Assembly: GCA_000436795.1 (NCBI GenBank)
Contig: HF993204.1
Span: forward strand, 1 to 30,962
Direction: 5' to 3'
Source of the DNA: Bacteroides sp. CAG:1076
GTDB lineage: Bacteria > Bacteroidota > Bacteroidia > Bacteroidales > Bacteroidaceae
DNA length: 30,962 nt
This document shows, piece by piece, positions 7,651-16,665 of the stretch. Within the stretch, counting starts at the first letter, position 1. Every line of letters begins with the position of its first letter. The translations under genes were made by a program, and so were the position numbers. Under the pieces are notes generated by a model, which ran no database searches, was not told the DNA's origin, and worked only from the letters and a program-made list of their open reading frames with translations.

Positions 7651-10338
7651 TTATTCTGTAGGTTCTCCGACATGGAAATCACGGACGCAACGGACACGGT
7701 GCTTGGCGTCACTTGATCCTCCTTGTAATGCTCCTTCTCCACTTGGAGGTATATGCATGAAGTAATTAGAGCGTGAAACCCAATAATCAGGATTGCTTTG
7801 GCCTTCATAATTCAATACATAATCCATTACGGCTCTGTCATCTTTCGTATTTACATTAGTATCTGTCTGATATTTAATGATGATATTAATTTCAGCCGCG
7901 GTAGGAAGTCGCCAGTCATCGTAGACTTCTCCATTTATGCCTACTTCTACATAATTCTTACATTGATTTTTAGCGTCCTCCCAACTTATTGTAGAACTAT
8001 TTCCTAATTGTGACGCAAGCATGAAAGAAGGAGATACCAGCTTGTCATTGTCAAGATTATTGGGATCAACAATATCCTTATTATCCGTATCCTTGCTCAT
8101 GATTGGACGTCCTAATTGATAATCTCCAGAAGTGGACGTAATAACTACATGATACATCTGATTATTGGAGGCTGTACCATTATCTTCCAAATAATATGAT
8201 AAGGGGAGATCCTTATAATACGCGTAATATATATAATTACTTTTATTAGTATCCGTTGTCTTTCCATATACGTCTATGTATGTTCCGTGGTCATTACTTA
8301 CGTCAGCTTTTATTGTGTAATTTCCTGTACCATCTTGAACTTGAATATATTCGTCACCCACATTAATATAATCTCCTCCCTCCTCTTTTTTAGCAGTGAT
8401 TTGATATTTTTTTTCTTCATTTTCTGGTACCAATACATCATCATCTGTCTGTTTTTCTTTTAACATATATTTCCTTACATAAACAGTAGCAAAATTTTGC
8501 GGAGATGATACTTGTTCGTAGGTCTTAACGTAACTGTAATCTATACGAAAAATTCGGCCTTCACCGTTATTATTTTCCACATAGAATTTACTTTTCATAT
8601 CAACTTTATTACCAATTTTTCCATCCAAGCCACTTATTGTGCCATTAAAACCATGGATGATTTCCTTTTGTATAGTGCCATTATACACATAGTTATCACC
8701 GGAATATTCCAAAGACGATAATATCTCGTTGGAACGATTCCTAGGCCATGCTCCGGTATATTTATCCTCATCCAAATACGAATACAATCCGGAGATGCCT
8801 GTAATATATTCCAAGGGATATTGTTTGATGGTTACGGTCTTGATGCAACTGTGAGTACCTTGATCAGACTCATCGTATTGTGCATTCTTTACCGTTAGTG
8901 TGATATAACGGATGGTCTTGTTTACGGGTATGGGGCTGTGTATAACCAGATGACCATTTAAACCTCCATCTACACTTAAATAAGTGTTGTCTATGATGTT
9001 CTCGTTATTCTTTAAATCTATCTTTTTACCATATTTATTTTTGTAATAAATTTCCTTGATTTCAATTTCTGCTTTTTGGCTGGTTAGATCTTTTACTATC
9101 TGGCTTGACGATGCAAACGTTAAATCATACGTATCCACATTTCGCATCACCACATCATATTCACTCAGTTCCAGATACAGTGGAGTGTCTCCGTTAATAT
9201 CTATATTCGTATCATACCAAGGAGCTACTTCGTATTGTACGTTTGTAACTTCAACCGGCTTATCGGGTGTGGCATTTCCTTTCGCTGTTATTGTTGCCTT
9301 TACTTTATACCAGTGGTTACGCTCCAGTTTCTTGTTATCGTCGGTAGAGAGGCGGAGAGGAATCTTGTAATAGTTGTTCATATATTGAGGATCTCCCCCC
9401 TGATCAGTAGTACTTTTCAGTTGCGCGTTGAGAATGACATACGTTTCCTTTAAGATATCGTTACTCCATTCGGTAGGATAAGTGTAGGCAATAATCTTAG
9501 GAACTGAGTTGCCGGAATCGTCTGTGTCTTTAAACTTAAGGCTCGTTTCTGCTGCAGATGCTATGGTATATCCGAATGTATCATCATTACCGGGCAAGAC
9601 TCGTGCATTCGTTGCATAGTTATGGACACTATATTGCAACTGACCAATATCGTCATTGGTAGGGTACTGGTAGGTAGTTCCATTGATTGTTGTTTGGTCT
9701 GTTGTAAACTTCAAATCTAAAGATATCTCTATTTTTGCGGCCAGTCGGGTCAATTCCACAGGTATGGTATATACATTGGAAGATTTAGCCGGTTCCCATC
9801 CCATGCGATACCAGCTCATGGTAAAAGGCATTTTACTATCTTGTGAAACGGATTGATATATATTTTTATATTCGTCTACGAGTTGCTGCAAATCACTGAG
9901 AGTTTGAATCTGTTCTAAATCAGTTTCACTTGCTGTATTGTTTCCTGAAGAATGGATATGTAAATTGGCTATCACATATATGTCACAAGTTTCGTGATCC
10001 TGGAAACGGTTTTTCCAATTGCCCGAAATCAGGCAAACCGGATCAACGATCTTTTTTGAGCCGTCGCCAAAGTGGAAATAACAATTTGGAACCAGTTGTC
10101 CCGTCCCACTATCGAATATGAATACATCCAAATAATGAATGACGTTGTCCCATGCACTTTCTGCGGAACTGGTTGTTCCATCGGCACGGGTAAAAGTATT
10201 CTGTCCAGCGTTTATTTGCAAGGTTAGTCCTGTTTCTGTAGAAGAGGCAAGGGGATTGCCTTTTTCATCCGAACACGAAAAGCAGATGAAACAGAACAAT
10301 GTACAAACAATGCTATATATAATATTTCTTTTTTTCAT
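7651..10338 (-). CDS. Fimbrial tip adhesin candidate, 895 aa, with C-terminal FISUMP/Lcl-like domain
   Basis: The signal peptide ends in a lipobox (CFSC, Cys22). The strand LTLQINAG leads to TFTRADG with Arg51, the expected pilin maturation position. The fimbrillin core continues through DVFIFDSGTG, YVIANL and LTRLAAKIEI to RNHWYKVKAT (340-349) and YEVAPWYD (369-376). It then gains about 515 residues. The last 110 (from about 786) read WEDAKNQC ... DDWRLPTAAEI ... YWVS ... HRVRCVRD. This is the signature of FISUMP/DUF1566/Lcl C-terminal domains, which adopt a C-type-lectin or FGE-like fold and often bind sugars or proteins. It is therefore the best adhesin candidate in the operon. The ATG is 5 bp after the previous stop. 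The ligand is unknown. Confidence 0.78.
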   Translation of the reverse strand: MKKRNIIYSIVCTLFCFICFSCSDEKGNPLASSTETGLTLQINAGQNTFTRADGTTSSAESAWDNVIHYLDVFIFDSGTGQLVPNCYFHFGDGSKKIVDPVCLISGNWKNRFQDHETCDIYVIANLHIHSSGNNTASETDLEQIQTLSDLQQLVDEYKNIYQSVSQDSKMPFTMSWYRMGWEPAKSSNVYTIPVELTRLAAKIEISLDLKFTTDQTTINGTTYQYPTNDDIGQLQYSVHNYATNARVLPGNDDTFGYTIASAAETSLKFKDTDDSGNSVPKIIAYTYPTEWSNDILKETYVILNAQLKSTTDQGGDPQYMNNYYKIPLRLSTDDNKKLERNHWYKVKATITAKGNATPDKPVEVTNVQYEVAPWYDTNIDINGDTPLYLELSEYDVVMRNVDTYDLTFASSSQIVKDLTSQKAEIEIKEIYYKNKYGKKIDLKNNENIIDNTYLSVDGGLNGHLVIHSPIPVNKTIRYITLTVKNAQYDESDQGTHSCIKTVTIKQYPLEYITGISGLYSYLDEDKYTGAWPRNRSNEILSSLEYSGDNYVYNGTIQKEIIHGFNGTISGLDGKIGNKVDMKSKFYVENNNGEGRIFRIDYSYVKTYEQVSSPQNFATVYVRKYMLKEKQTDDDVLVPENEEKKYQITAKKEEGGDYINVGDEYIQVQDGTGNYTIKADVSNDHGTYIDVYGKTTDTNKSNYIYYAYYKDLPLSYYLEDNGTASNNQMYHVVITSTSGDYQLGRPIMSKDTDNKDIVDPNNLDNDKLVSPSFMLASQLGNSSTISWEDAKNQCKNYVEVGINGEVYDDWRLPTAAEINIIIKYQTDTNVNTKDDRAVMDYVLNYEGQSNPDYWVSRSNYFMHIPPSGEGALQGGSSDAKHRVRCVRDFHVGEPTE

Positions 10339-10343
10339 AGTGC

Positions 10344-12170
10344 TCAGTTTTGTGAATTATTTAGAAGATTGTCATATTCAATTGTGCTAACTTGCTGAAT
10401 ATGGATAGTATTTTTATCTCCCGGGAACTCACCCGAGCTCACGTTGAAGTCTAATGGACTATTGTCTGTATCTATGGTGATATACATGTCCGTTTCGCGA
10501 GTTACTCCTTCCTCGAAAGTTTTTCTGGGGTGTATACGCAGCATGACAGGACCTTGACCTCCTACACCATGATAGTCGCCTACAAACTCAAAATCATCCG
10601 GATTGGTAAGGTGGGCCGTCCATCCAATGCCTACCGGAGTATTCATCGTGAAAGAGAATTGAGCATCGCGGACCTCGTTGTCCTGACTATAAGCAACGAG
10701 TACAGCATCTTGATTCTTTACAACATGAATTCCTGTTATACCTCCATCATAATTATCGCTGAAATCGATTGTGATTTCTTTTTCCGGAATCCAGTCGGCA
10801 ACTGTGCATTCCAAATACAAGCCATAGTCTGTAGGCGTTACCGTGCCGATATCGTTTATTCCTGTTACGTTTATCTGATAGATGTTATTGCGTACAATGG
10901 CGTATTCCATCGGACTGACCGTTGTATCATTTCCGTCTTCGGCATGTTTTATCCAGTAAGTATAATAACAGTTGCCACCTTGATATTTAGTAATACCAAA
11001 CTGGGACAAATTATTATCACTAATGGATTGATCTCCGATTACATTTTTTATATCAGTTAATGAAGCATAGCATGTACCGTTATATCGGTAAAAGGTACTA
11101 TCAGTAGTAGAAATACCTGCAGGTTTATATTTTGCTTTAAACACAATGCCGGTACAATAAGTGGCACATGTCTTTTCACTATTTTCTGCTTTTACCACAT
11201 TCTCTGTTGTATAGTCGAGCAAGGAATAGGTTACATCGTTATGAGCAGAAGTTACAGTTGTAGACAATGATTTCCAACTATCTGTAGCACTCCAATTGTT
11301 GTACGTAGGAAAATAGGGCTGATAATCAGCAGCGATATCAGTTTGTGGTACATTCAGTGTTTTGGGGTCTATGACATAATTTGCAGCACGATTTCCCTCT
11401 ACATTTTCCGCTCCCAAATAATCAATTGTAAAGTCTGTAGTAGAATTGGTTACTCGTTTGAAGGCATACGTTCCTCCTGTATATTTATTGACTAACATGG
11501 CTTGTGTGATGATAACTGTATCATTCTCCACTGAATACTCAGTATCCCAATGACAATCCACCCGTGCTGCCAGTCGTTCTACGTTTGCTGAAACCACGGT
11601 CGGATTGTTTTTGGAAGTGGCTTGAATTGTAACAGGGGTTCCCGTTTCGGAAGATGCCATTACAAAATGATTCGTTTGTACTATCGGAGTTGAAACGGGG
11701 TACTGACGCAGGTCTTCTAAGGTAGTTATGTTTTTTAAAGACTCGCCTAAGTTTGCAATGACCAGAACATTATAAGACGAACCTATCTCTAAACCTTCTA
11801 TCTCTTTCGTTTCTGTTGTATATTTTGTCGTACTACCTGTTAGTTGGTCGAAATATATTGAAACAACGTTTACTGACTGATCTGTCGTATTTAGTCCTTC
11901 TCCATCGGTTGTATGAAAGAAGAATACATTCAAGTCGTGTACTACATTCTCTTCATTTACGCCAATTTGTGGGCCGTCTCCATCTTCTCCGGGAGTGGGA
12001 GTGGAAACACGGCTGTTTTGTGAATCTTCTGTATTCACAACAATGCTTACATATACATTGCTTCCACCTTCCTTTTCTACAGAAGAGTCTGGAAGGCTAT
12101 CATCCTTGCAAGCTGCGGTTATCAGAACCAGACAGAAGAAAAATAAGTATGTCAGAACGGGTCGTTTCAT
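10344..12170 (-). CDS. Mfa3-like accessory fimbrillin, 608 aa
   Basis: I start this gene at the ATG at 12168-12170, because GGAG lies 10 bp before it, it is 5 bp after the anchor gene stop, and it gives a clean signal peptide (MKRPVLTYLFFFCLVLITAAC, Cys21). An in-frame start 45 bp upstream would bury the signal. The strand NVYVSIVVN ends at QNSRVST with Arg54. Fimbrillin landmarks follow: DLNVFFFHT, YNVLVIANLGE, NVERLAARVDCHWD, and the core signature RNNIYQINV (427-435) with CTVADWIPEKEITIDF (455-470). A final module of about 140 residues (HVVKNQDAV ... NTIHIQQVS) looks like a single Ig/BACON-type sandwich. By position after the anchor gene it corresponds to the accessory pilins (FimC-E or Mfa3-5) of Porphyromonas; exact equivalence is inferred. 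Confidence 0.78.
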   Translation of the reverse strand: MKRPVLTYLFFFCLVLITAACKDDSLPDSSVEKEGGSNVYVSIVVNTEDSQNSRVSTPTPGEDGDGPQIGVNEENVVHDLNVFFFHTTDGEGLNTTDQSVNVVSIYFDQLTGSTTKYTTETKEIEGLEIGSSYNVLVIANLGESLKNITTLEDLRQYPVSTPIVQTNHFVMASSETGTPVTIQATSKNNPTVVSANVERLAARVDCHWDTEYSVENDTVIITQAMLVNKYTGGTYAFKRVTNSTTDFTIDYLGAENVEGNRAANYVIDPKTLNVPQTDIAADYQPYFPTYNNWSATDSWKSLSTTVTSAHNDVTYSLLDYTTENVVKAENSEKTCATYCTGIVFKAKYKPAGISTTDSTFYRYNGTCYASLTDIKNVIGDQSISDNNLSQFGITKYQGGNCYYTYWIKHAEDGNDTTVSPMEYAIVRNNIYQINVTGINDIGTVTPTDYGLYLECTVADWIPEKEITIDFSDNYDGGITGIHVVKNQDAVLVAYSQDNEVRDAQFSFTMNTPVGIGWTAHLTNPDDFEFVGDYHGVGGQGPVMLRIHPRKTFEEGVTRETDMYITIDTDNSPLDFNVSSGEFPGDKNTIHIQQVSTIEYDNLLNNSQN

Positions 12171-12175
12171 GGTAT

Positions 12176-13267
12176 TTATTCTCCTAATGATACATTTTGA
12201 ATACGTTTGCTCCATCCCAATACGCCAATGGATACGTTAGCGTATGCCCAATTGCCTCCAGACAGGAAGAATGAGAGGTTGTAATCGTAGCCGCGGTCAA
12301 GAAACTCCTGACGGGAGTAGCGATGCAGCTCGTCGTAGTTACACAGACGGCTAAGCAAGTCGGGTAAATTTACTTCGATCACGGTTTTGCCTGTCTTTTT
12401 ATTTTTTACTATCAGTACTTCATCATCTGCTAAGTTATCGTGAACGAAAATGCGGGAAGTCATAAAATCGGCATGTCCCATGTTTCCTACCGAAGTACGG
12501 GTGTCACTGTCGGGATCTTTCGTGTTCCAAGTCACGAAAGGAGTACAGATGGCTCTGGGGTGATTACTTGCCGAGTTGTCATGATTTAGCTGTACATTTG
12601 CTCCTTTTATGTACAACTCATAATCGTTGATATCCATTAAATCTGGTTCTTCGATGTCTCTCAAGGTAACACTGATGTATTTGGTATTACGGACTAAAGA
12701 CATCGTATGGTGAGCCATTTTTCCTTGTGTCACTTCTACGGTTTCCTCGGACATGGCATGCCATAGGGTATCGAGCGGTTGATTCTGATGGTCTATATAC
12801 GCTTCTCCTTCGTATGTTGAAATGTGATCAAGGGTAATTTTCAGATCCTCTTTCACATTGTTTTCGTTCATTTCCGTACGCCGGAACTTGGCACCTTCTT
12901 CTTGAATCAGGTCATCGTATTTGCGTTGATGTGCCAACGCTATAAAGCGGTAGGTTCCCTCAGGTAAATCGAGGAACATGGCGTAATCAGCCTTTTTTAA
13001 TGGTTCATTTCCCTCTTCATTAGCTTCTGTACACTGTGTAATATAGTTTCCTTGTTCATCGAAAACATAAAGTGTCACTTCGCCTACATGATCGGCAAAC
13101 ATATCGGCACGATAAAGGTTGTAGTCGTATTTAAAGTTTACGTATACTCCTCGTTCGCACCCTTCACGGCTGTCGAAAATTAAGTCGGTACACGACGTGA
13201 CGGATAAGACCAGCAGCAAGCATGCCAGCCAGCCTACCCCTAGTATATGTTTGGCACAATGGTTCAT
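12176..13267 (-). CDS. FimB/Mfa2 family fimbrial anchor/assembly subunit, 363 aa
   Basis: The signal peptide ends at a lipobox (SVTSC, Cys26). Typical Mfa2-family text follows: CERGVYVNFKYDYNLYRADMF, then GEVTLYVFDEQGNYI, DLPEGTYRFIALAHQ and DYELYIKGANVQLNHDN. FimB/Mfa2 proteins stay lipidated in the outer membrane, anchor the base of the fimbria and limit its length. The C-terminus VLGWSKRIQNVSLGE closely resembles that of the major subunit (VLSWAKRSQNVDL), which suggests a shared last strand. Arg53 sits where the other subunits have their putative cleavage arginine, although Porphyromonas anchors are not processed there. It follows the major subunit gene by 79 bp, with a hairpin between them. 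Confidence 0.88.
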   Translation of the reverse strand: MNHCAKHILGVGWLACLLLVLSVTSCTDLIFDSREGCERGVYVNFKYDYNLYRADMFADHVGEVTLYVFDEQGNYITQCTEANEEGNEPLKKADYAMFLDLPEGTYRFIALAHQRKYDDLIQEEGAKFRRTEMNENNVKEDLKITLDHISTYEGEAYIDHQNQPLDTLWHAMSEETVEVTQGKMAHHTMSLVRNTKYISVTLRDIEEPDLMDINDYELYIKGANVQLNHDNSASNHPRAICTPFVTWNTKDPDSDTRTSVGNMGHADFMTSRIFVHDNLADDEVLIVKNKKTGKTVIEVNLPDLLSRLCNYDELHRYSRQEFLDRGYDYNLSFFLSGGNWAYANVSIGVLGWSKRIQNVSLGE

Positions 13268-13302
13268 ATAAAATGTTTTTATATCTTTTGTTGAGTAAGT
13301 GA

Positions 13303-13330
13303 AGGGACTGTGTTCGAAATCACAGTCCCT
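13303..13330 (-). other. Intercistronic hairpin after the major fimbrillin gene
   Basis: AGGGACTGTG (13303-13312) and CACAGTCCCT (13321-13330) form a perfect 10-bp stem with an 8-nt loop, 17 bp past the fimbrillin stop. On the minus strand no T-run follows, so it is probably not a full terminator. It is better read as an mRNA 3'-stabilising, processing or attenuating structure. Confidence 0.7.
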
Positions 13331-13346
13331 ACCTTAATAATATGAT

Positions 13347-15146
13347 TTATAGATCTACGTTCTGAGAACGTTTTGCCCATGAGAGGACGTTGATTTCGGC
13401 ACGAACATAGCCTTCTGCCTGATCATCAGGATCTTCTGACGGAGTAGTAATTTCGGGATCACCAGGACCACTGATACTAGTGATATTAATGTCATACCAG
13501 TTGTTACGAACTACGCCATAACGTCCCAGATGTTTCAATGCATAGGTTGGGGCACTCGCATCCCATGGCGTTTCTGAATCATTGAAATGTCTGATTAGGG
13601 TTGCGTAATAATAGCTTACTCCACCTTTATAGTATTTAATTGTACCAATTGCATTCCAGATTGCTTCAGCTTGTGGGTCTGTCAGCTCGTTTGATCCATT
13701 TTTAAATAGGACTTTCATGTCAGCAGCACTGTCATAAGAACCTCCGGCAGCGTTAGTGTTCAGTTGCAGCTCTAAATTCCCTACTAAGGATACTGTTTCT
13801 TTTACATGAGAAACTATACCTTTAATGCTACCCTCAGAAATGTCTGCAGCAGGATATTTAGTCGGGTTTGTACCGCAAATAAAGAAATCACGAGCGTCTG
13901 CTGGTGTCGCCTCATTAGCACTGAACTTAACTAAATATTTAGTCTGCAGCAATACGCCTGTGGTACGGTTTTGTAATTGTTGACTATGATCCATCGTGTT
14001 TTCGAAGCAATATAATGGGGAACTAGATTGATTATTTTCCGCATTTGTGTTCCAACTTGGTTGAGTGGTAGTTGTATAAGTTGTAAAATCATCAGCAGGT
14101 GTCGTTGTATCACTTGTATAATTACCATCAACAGCCCAATAAATACGATAATAAGATTGATTATTTGACATTGCAATAGCATTTGTTCCTACAAAACGAG
14201 CGGGATTGTTATCAGTAGTTGATAGCCAACCAGAGAATCCGGTTACATCACGTACCAATTTAGTTGATTTATTGGTTACATTTAATGCCCAGCCAGTAAG
14301 CTTGATTATATCACCGTTATAGACACTTTCGTCATCTCCATTTGGTTTGGCAGTGGAAACTGTAGCGGTTTTAGTATATTCACTATTGCTATAAGTAAAT
14401 CCTGACAAAGTAACTTTTGCGACTACACGCTCTACATAGATTTTTGCAGGGTCTTTATCAGCTTCGGCAGCAGCTTTTGTTTCATAAACGGTTACAGGAA
14501 CCAATGTCTTAGCAGTAGCAGTAGTAGCAAGGACTGAACTATTTCCTACAACAGTTGACAATGGAGCGTTTGTCATTAAGAATTTAGTTCCTGAATAATT
14601 AGATAATGTCTGATTTTCAAGTTTTGCTTGTAAAGCTGAAAGTGTAGACGTTGAGGTTAAAGCTTCACCATTAATTTTTAATGTCCCAGTTGTAGCCTCT
14701 ACTGAAGCGACAGCATCAGTAGGGTTCAGAATAACGAGTGCATAAAGTTGTTCACCAGTGCCTACCAATGGTGCTTCGGTCGTTGTTGTTACCCGGGTAG
14801 AAACTTGAGCATCACTCTGATCATCTTGTTGAGTTAATGTCCCTAAGTCATAAGCTTTGACGAATGTCGCACTGGCATCAGGATTTCCGGAAGTAATAGT
14901 TTTAAAAAATGCTATTATTCCGTTTTTTACTGCATATTCTCCTTCCAAACCATCATCAAGCATGTTGTCATCATTTACTCTTGACATGCCACTAGTGGTA
15001 GGCAAATTAATAGCCACTTTTACATATCCGTCTCCTGTCGTGAGAGTGGTACCTCCATTTTCTGTTCTGTTGTCATCCAACGAATCACTACATGCGGCAA
15101 ACATACTTGCTGCAAATAGCAATGTTAAATACTTCACCTTTTTCAT
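13347..15146 (-). CDS. Major fimbrial subunit, Mfa1 family, 599 aa
   Basis: The product begins MKKVKYLTLLFAASMFAAC, a lipoprotein signal with Cys19. The strand YVKVAINLP leads to GMSRVNDD with Arg56, near where Porphyromonas FimA and Mfa1 precursors are cut by an Arg-specific protease. The core includes LYALVILNP, KFLMTNAPL, VERVVAKVTLSGF and RYGVVRNNWYDINI (RNNWY 547-551). It ends at VLSWAKRSQNVDL with no extension, as expected of a polymerising shaft pilin whose last strand is donated to its neighbour. Ser/Thr/Ala are abundant and Cys is nearly absent after the signal. The gene lies directly upstream of the Mfa2-like anchor, the standard order for type V pili. Hairpins flank it on both sides, compatible with differential expression inside the operon. 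Confidence 0.85.
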   Translation of the reverse strand: MKKVKYLTLLFAASMFAACSDSLDDNRTENGGTTLTTGDGYVKVAINLPTTSGMSRVNDDNMLDDGLEGEYAVKNGIIAFFKTITSGNPDASATFVKAYDLGTLTQQDDQSDAQVSTRVTTTTEAPLVGTGEQLYALVILNPTDAVASVEATTGTLKINGEALTSTSTLSALQAKLENQTLSNYSGTKFLMTNAPLSTVVGNSSVLATTATAKTLVPVTVYETKAAAEADKDPAKIYVERVVAKVTLSGFTYSNSEYTKTATVSTAKPNGDDESVYNGDIIKLTGWALNVTNKSTKLVRDVTGFSGWLSTTDNNPARFVGTNAIAMSNNQSYYRIYWAVDGNYTSDTTTPADDFTTYTTTTQPSWNTNAENNQSSSPLYCFENTMDHSQQLQNRTTGVLLQTKYLVKFSANEATPADARDFFICGTNPTKYPAADISEGSIKGIVSHVKETVSLVGNLELQLNTNAAGGSYDSAADMKVLFKNGSNELTDPQAEAIWNAIGTIKYYKGGVSYYYATLIRHFNDSETPWDASAPTYALKHLGRYGVVRNNWYDINITSISGPGDPEITTPSEDPDDQAEGYVRAEINVLSWAKRSQNVDL

Positions 15147-15190
15147 AATTGCTATATAATTAATTAAAATTAATAAATCCTATTGCTATT

Positions 15191-15223
15191 AAGGTCTTTT
15201 TAATCAGTTTCTCTAAAGACCTT
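15191..15223 (-). other. Intercistronic hairpin before the major fimbrillin gene
   Basis: AAGGTCTTT (15191-15199) pairs with AAAGACCTT (15215-15223) across a 15-nt loop, starting just 1 bp past the stop of the OmpA-like gene. No T-run follows on the minus strand. With the hairpin at 13303-13330 it brackets the major pilin cistron. Confidence 0.65.
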
Positions 15224-15224
15224 T

Positions 15225-16646
15225 TTATTCAATTCCTGACAAGTTGATTTTTGCTTCTTTTAGTCCGGCATTATCTGCTTGTTGTAACCACTTGATGGCT
15301 TCATCATACCGTTCCAATATTCGCATGGCTACTCCCCGCGAATTTGCGGCTTCCGGACTTTCACCAGCTTTCATTAAATAAGGCAATGCCTGCTGCGCCA
15401 GACCTTTTTCAAGTAAGGCGTTTGCCGCATTGAGGTTGGCAACTTCGCTATCGGGATACAAACGCACAGCTACATCGAATACATGCTTGAAATCGTCGCT
15501 GCCGGGCTGGTAGGTCTGTGCTACGGCAAACATCTCGTTGAGGCTGAGATTTTGCGGACGCGTATGAATGAGCTGTTTCGCTTCGTCGACGTTGAATCCT
15601 CTAATCACATAGTCTATGCGATAATCGGAATGACGTAAGGCAGGGTAGCAGTCTTCCAATAGGGTACGATATGACTGAGGATAGCGTGCACGTATCTGGC
15701 GTTCCTTGACGTCGATATCTTCATTACTGTCTATCAGTTGTATAATCTCTTCTTTGTCCGGAAGGTTGCTTGTCTCAACGTACTTGCGGAAACCTTGCCA
15801 GTCTTCGGGCTCGAAGGCTATATTAAATAATGTGTCGGCCAGCGCATAACGGTCAATGAGGTATTGCTTTAAAGCGTTGGTACGTCCTTCTGCCAGTCGG
15901 GCATTGGAGCTATAACTGCCTTCGGGAGAAGCATAACCTTTGATGTGTATCTGTACGATACGTACATCGTTGTCGGAGCGTACACTATCTATCGTGGCAC
16001 ATATTTTTGCCAGTTCCGCAGGGTTGCGGCGGTAGTTTGGATTGATTTCGGTCTTGTTGACCGGGAAGTCCAGATAGGCATGACCGCTGAGCTGACGGCT
16101 TTTTACGGTTTCTACCTTTGGTGCAAGATAGGCGAGGGCAGGATGCCAGGCTATATCTGCTACAGCAAGAGGTTGCTGCTTCATATTGATAACCTGTCCA
16201 CATCCACATTCGTCTTCTCCCAAATAGAGTGAAGCATTTTCCATCCATGGCTCATAAGGCAGACTGATTGCATAAGGAAGCTGTCGCTGCATGTCTTTAC
16301 CTGTTTTTATTACACGGTAAGGCTTTTCAGCATAGGATAGTAAGTCGTTGCGTAAATAATATAAGTAGCGTCTGCGTCCCATAACTTCAATAGCAGGGAG
16401 CCATTGGTCGCCGCCATCTCCTTTGAAGAAGGGCTGTAACACCAATGAACGGTTGGAACGCAGCTGGAGATTGTCAAAATTAAAATCGAAGGCGATACGG
16501 ACACTGTCGCGTTCCCGATTTATCTGTACATGATTTATACTGACACCGCTTTGGGAGGGTTGTGTCTGTGTAAAAGCTGTAGCAGGTAATAGAAACGAAA
16601 CGCCGAAAACTAAATAAGGCAATATATAGCAAGCTTTTCTTTTCAT
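15225..16646 (-). CDS. DUF3868/OmpA-family protein with TPR-like tail, 473 aa
   Basis: I choose the ATG at 16644-16646 because GGAG lies 9-12 bp upstream and it gives a clean signal peptide (MKRKACYILPYLVFGVSF...ATAFTQ). An ATG 30 bp further upstream overlaps the previous gene. The N-terminal third, with VSINHVQINRERDSVRIAFD and LVLQPFFKG, fits the DUF3868 family. The middle has an OmpA-like peptidoglycan-binding domain (HAYLDFPVNKTEINPNYRRN ... IHIKGYASPEGSYSSNARLA). The last 100 residues look like TPR helices (ANLNAANALLEKGLAQQALP, SRGVAMRILERYDEAIKWL). It is probably periplasmic or outer-membrane bound and ties the fimbrial base to the cell wall or helps assembly; that role is inferred from its constant place beside DUF3575 and fimbrillin genes. 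Confidence 0.82.
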   Translation of the reverse strand: MKRKACYILPYLVFGVSFLLPATAFTQTQPSQSGVSINHVQINRERDSVRIAFDFNFDNLQLRSNRSLVLQPFFKGDGGDQWLPAIEVMGRRRYLYYLRNDLLSYAEKPYRVIKTGKDMQRQLPYAISLPYEPWMENASLYLGEDECGCGQVINMKQQPLAVADIAWHPALAYLAPKVETVKSRQLSGHAYLDFPVNKTEINPNYRRNPAELAKICATIDSVRSDNDVRIVQIHIKGYASPEGSYSSNARLAEGRTNALKQYLIDRYALADTLFNIAFEPEDWQGFRKYVETSNLPDKEEIIQLIDSNEDIDVKERQIRARYPQSYRTLLEDCYPALRHSDYRIDYVIRGFNVDEAKQLIHTRPQNLSLNEMFAVAQTYQPGSDDFKHVFDVAVRLYPDSEVANLNAANALLEKGLAQQALPYLMKAGESPEAANSRGVAMRILERYDEAIKWLQQADNAGLKEAKINLSGIE

Positions 16647-16665
16647 ACTCTCTATCTCCTTTTCT

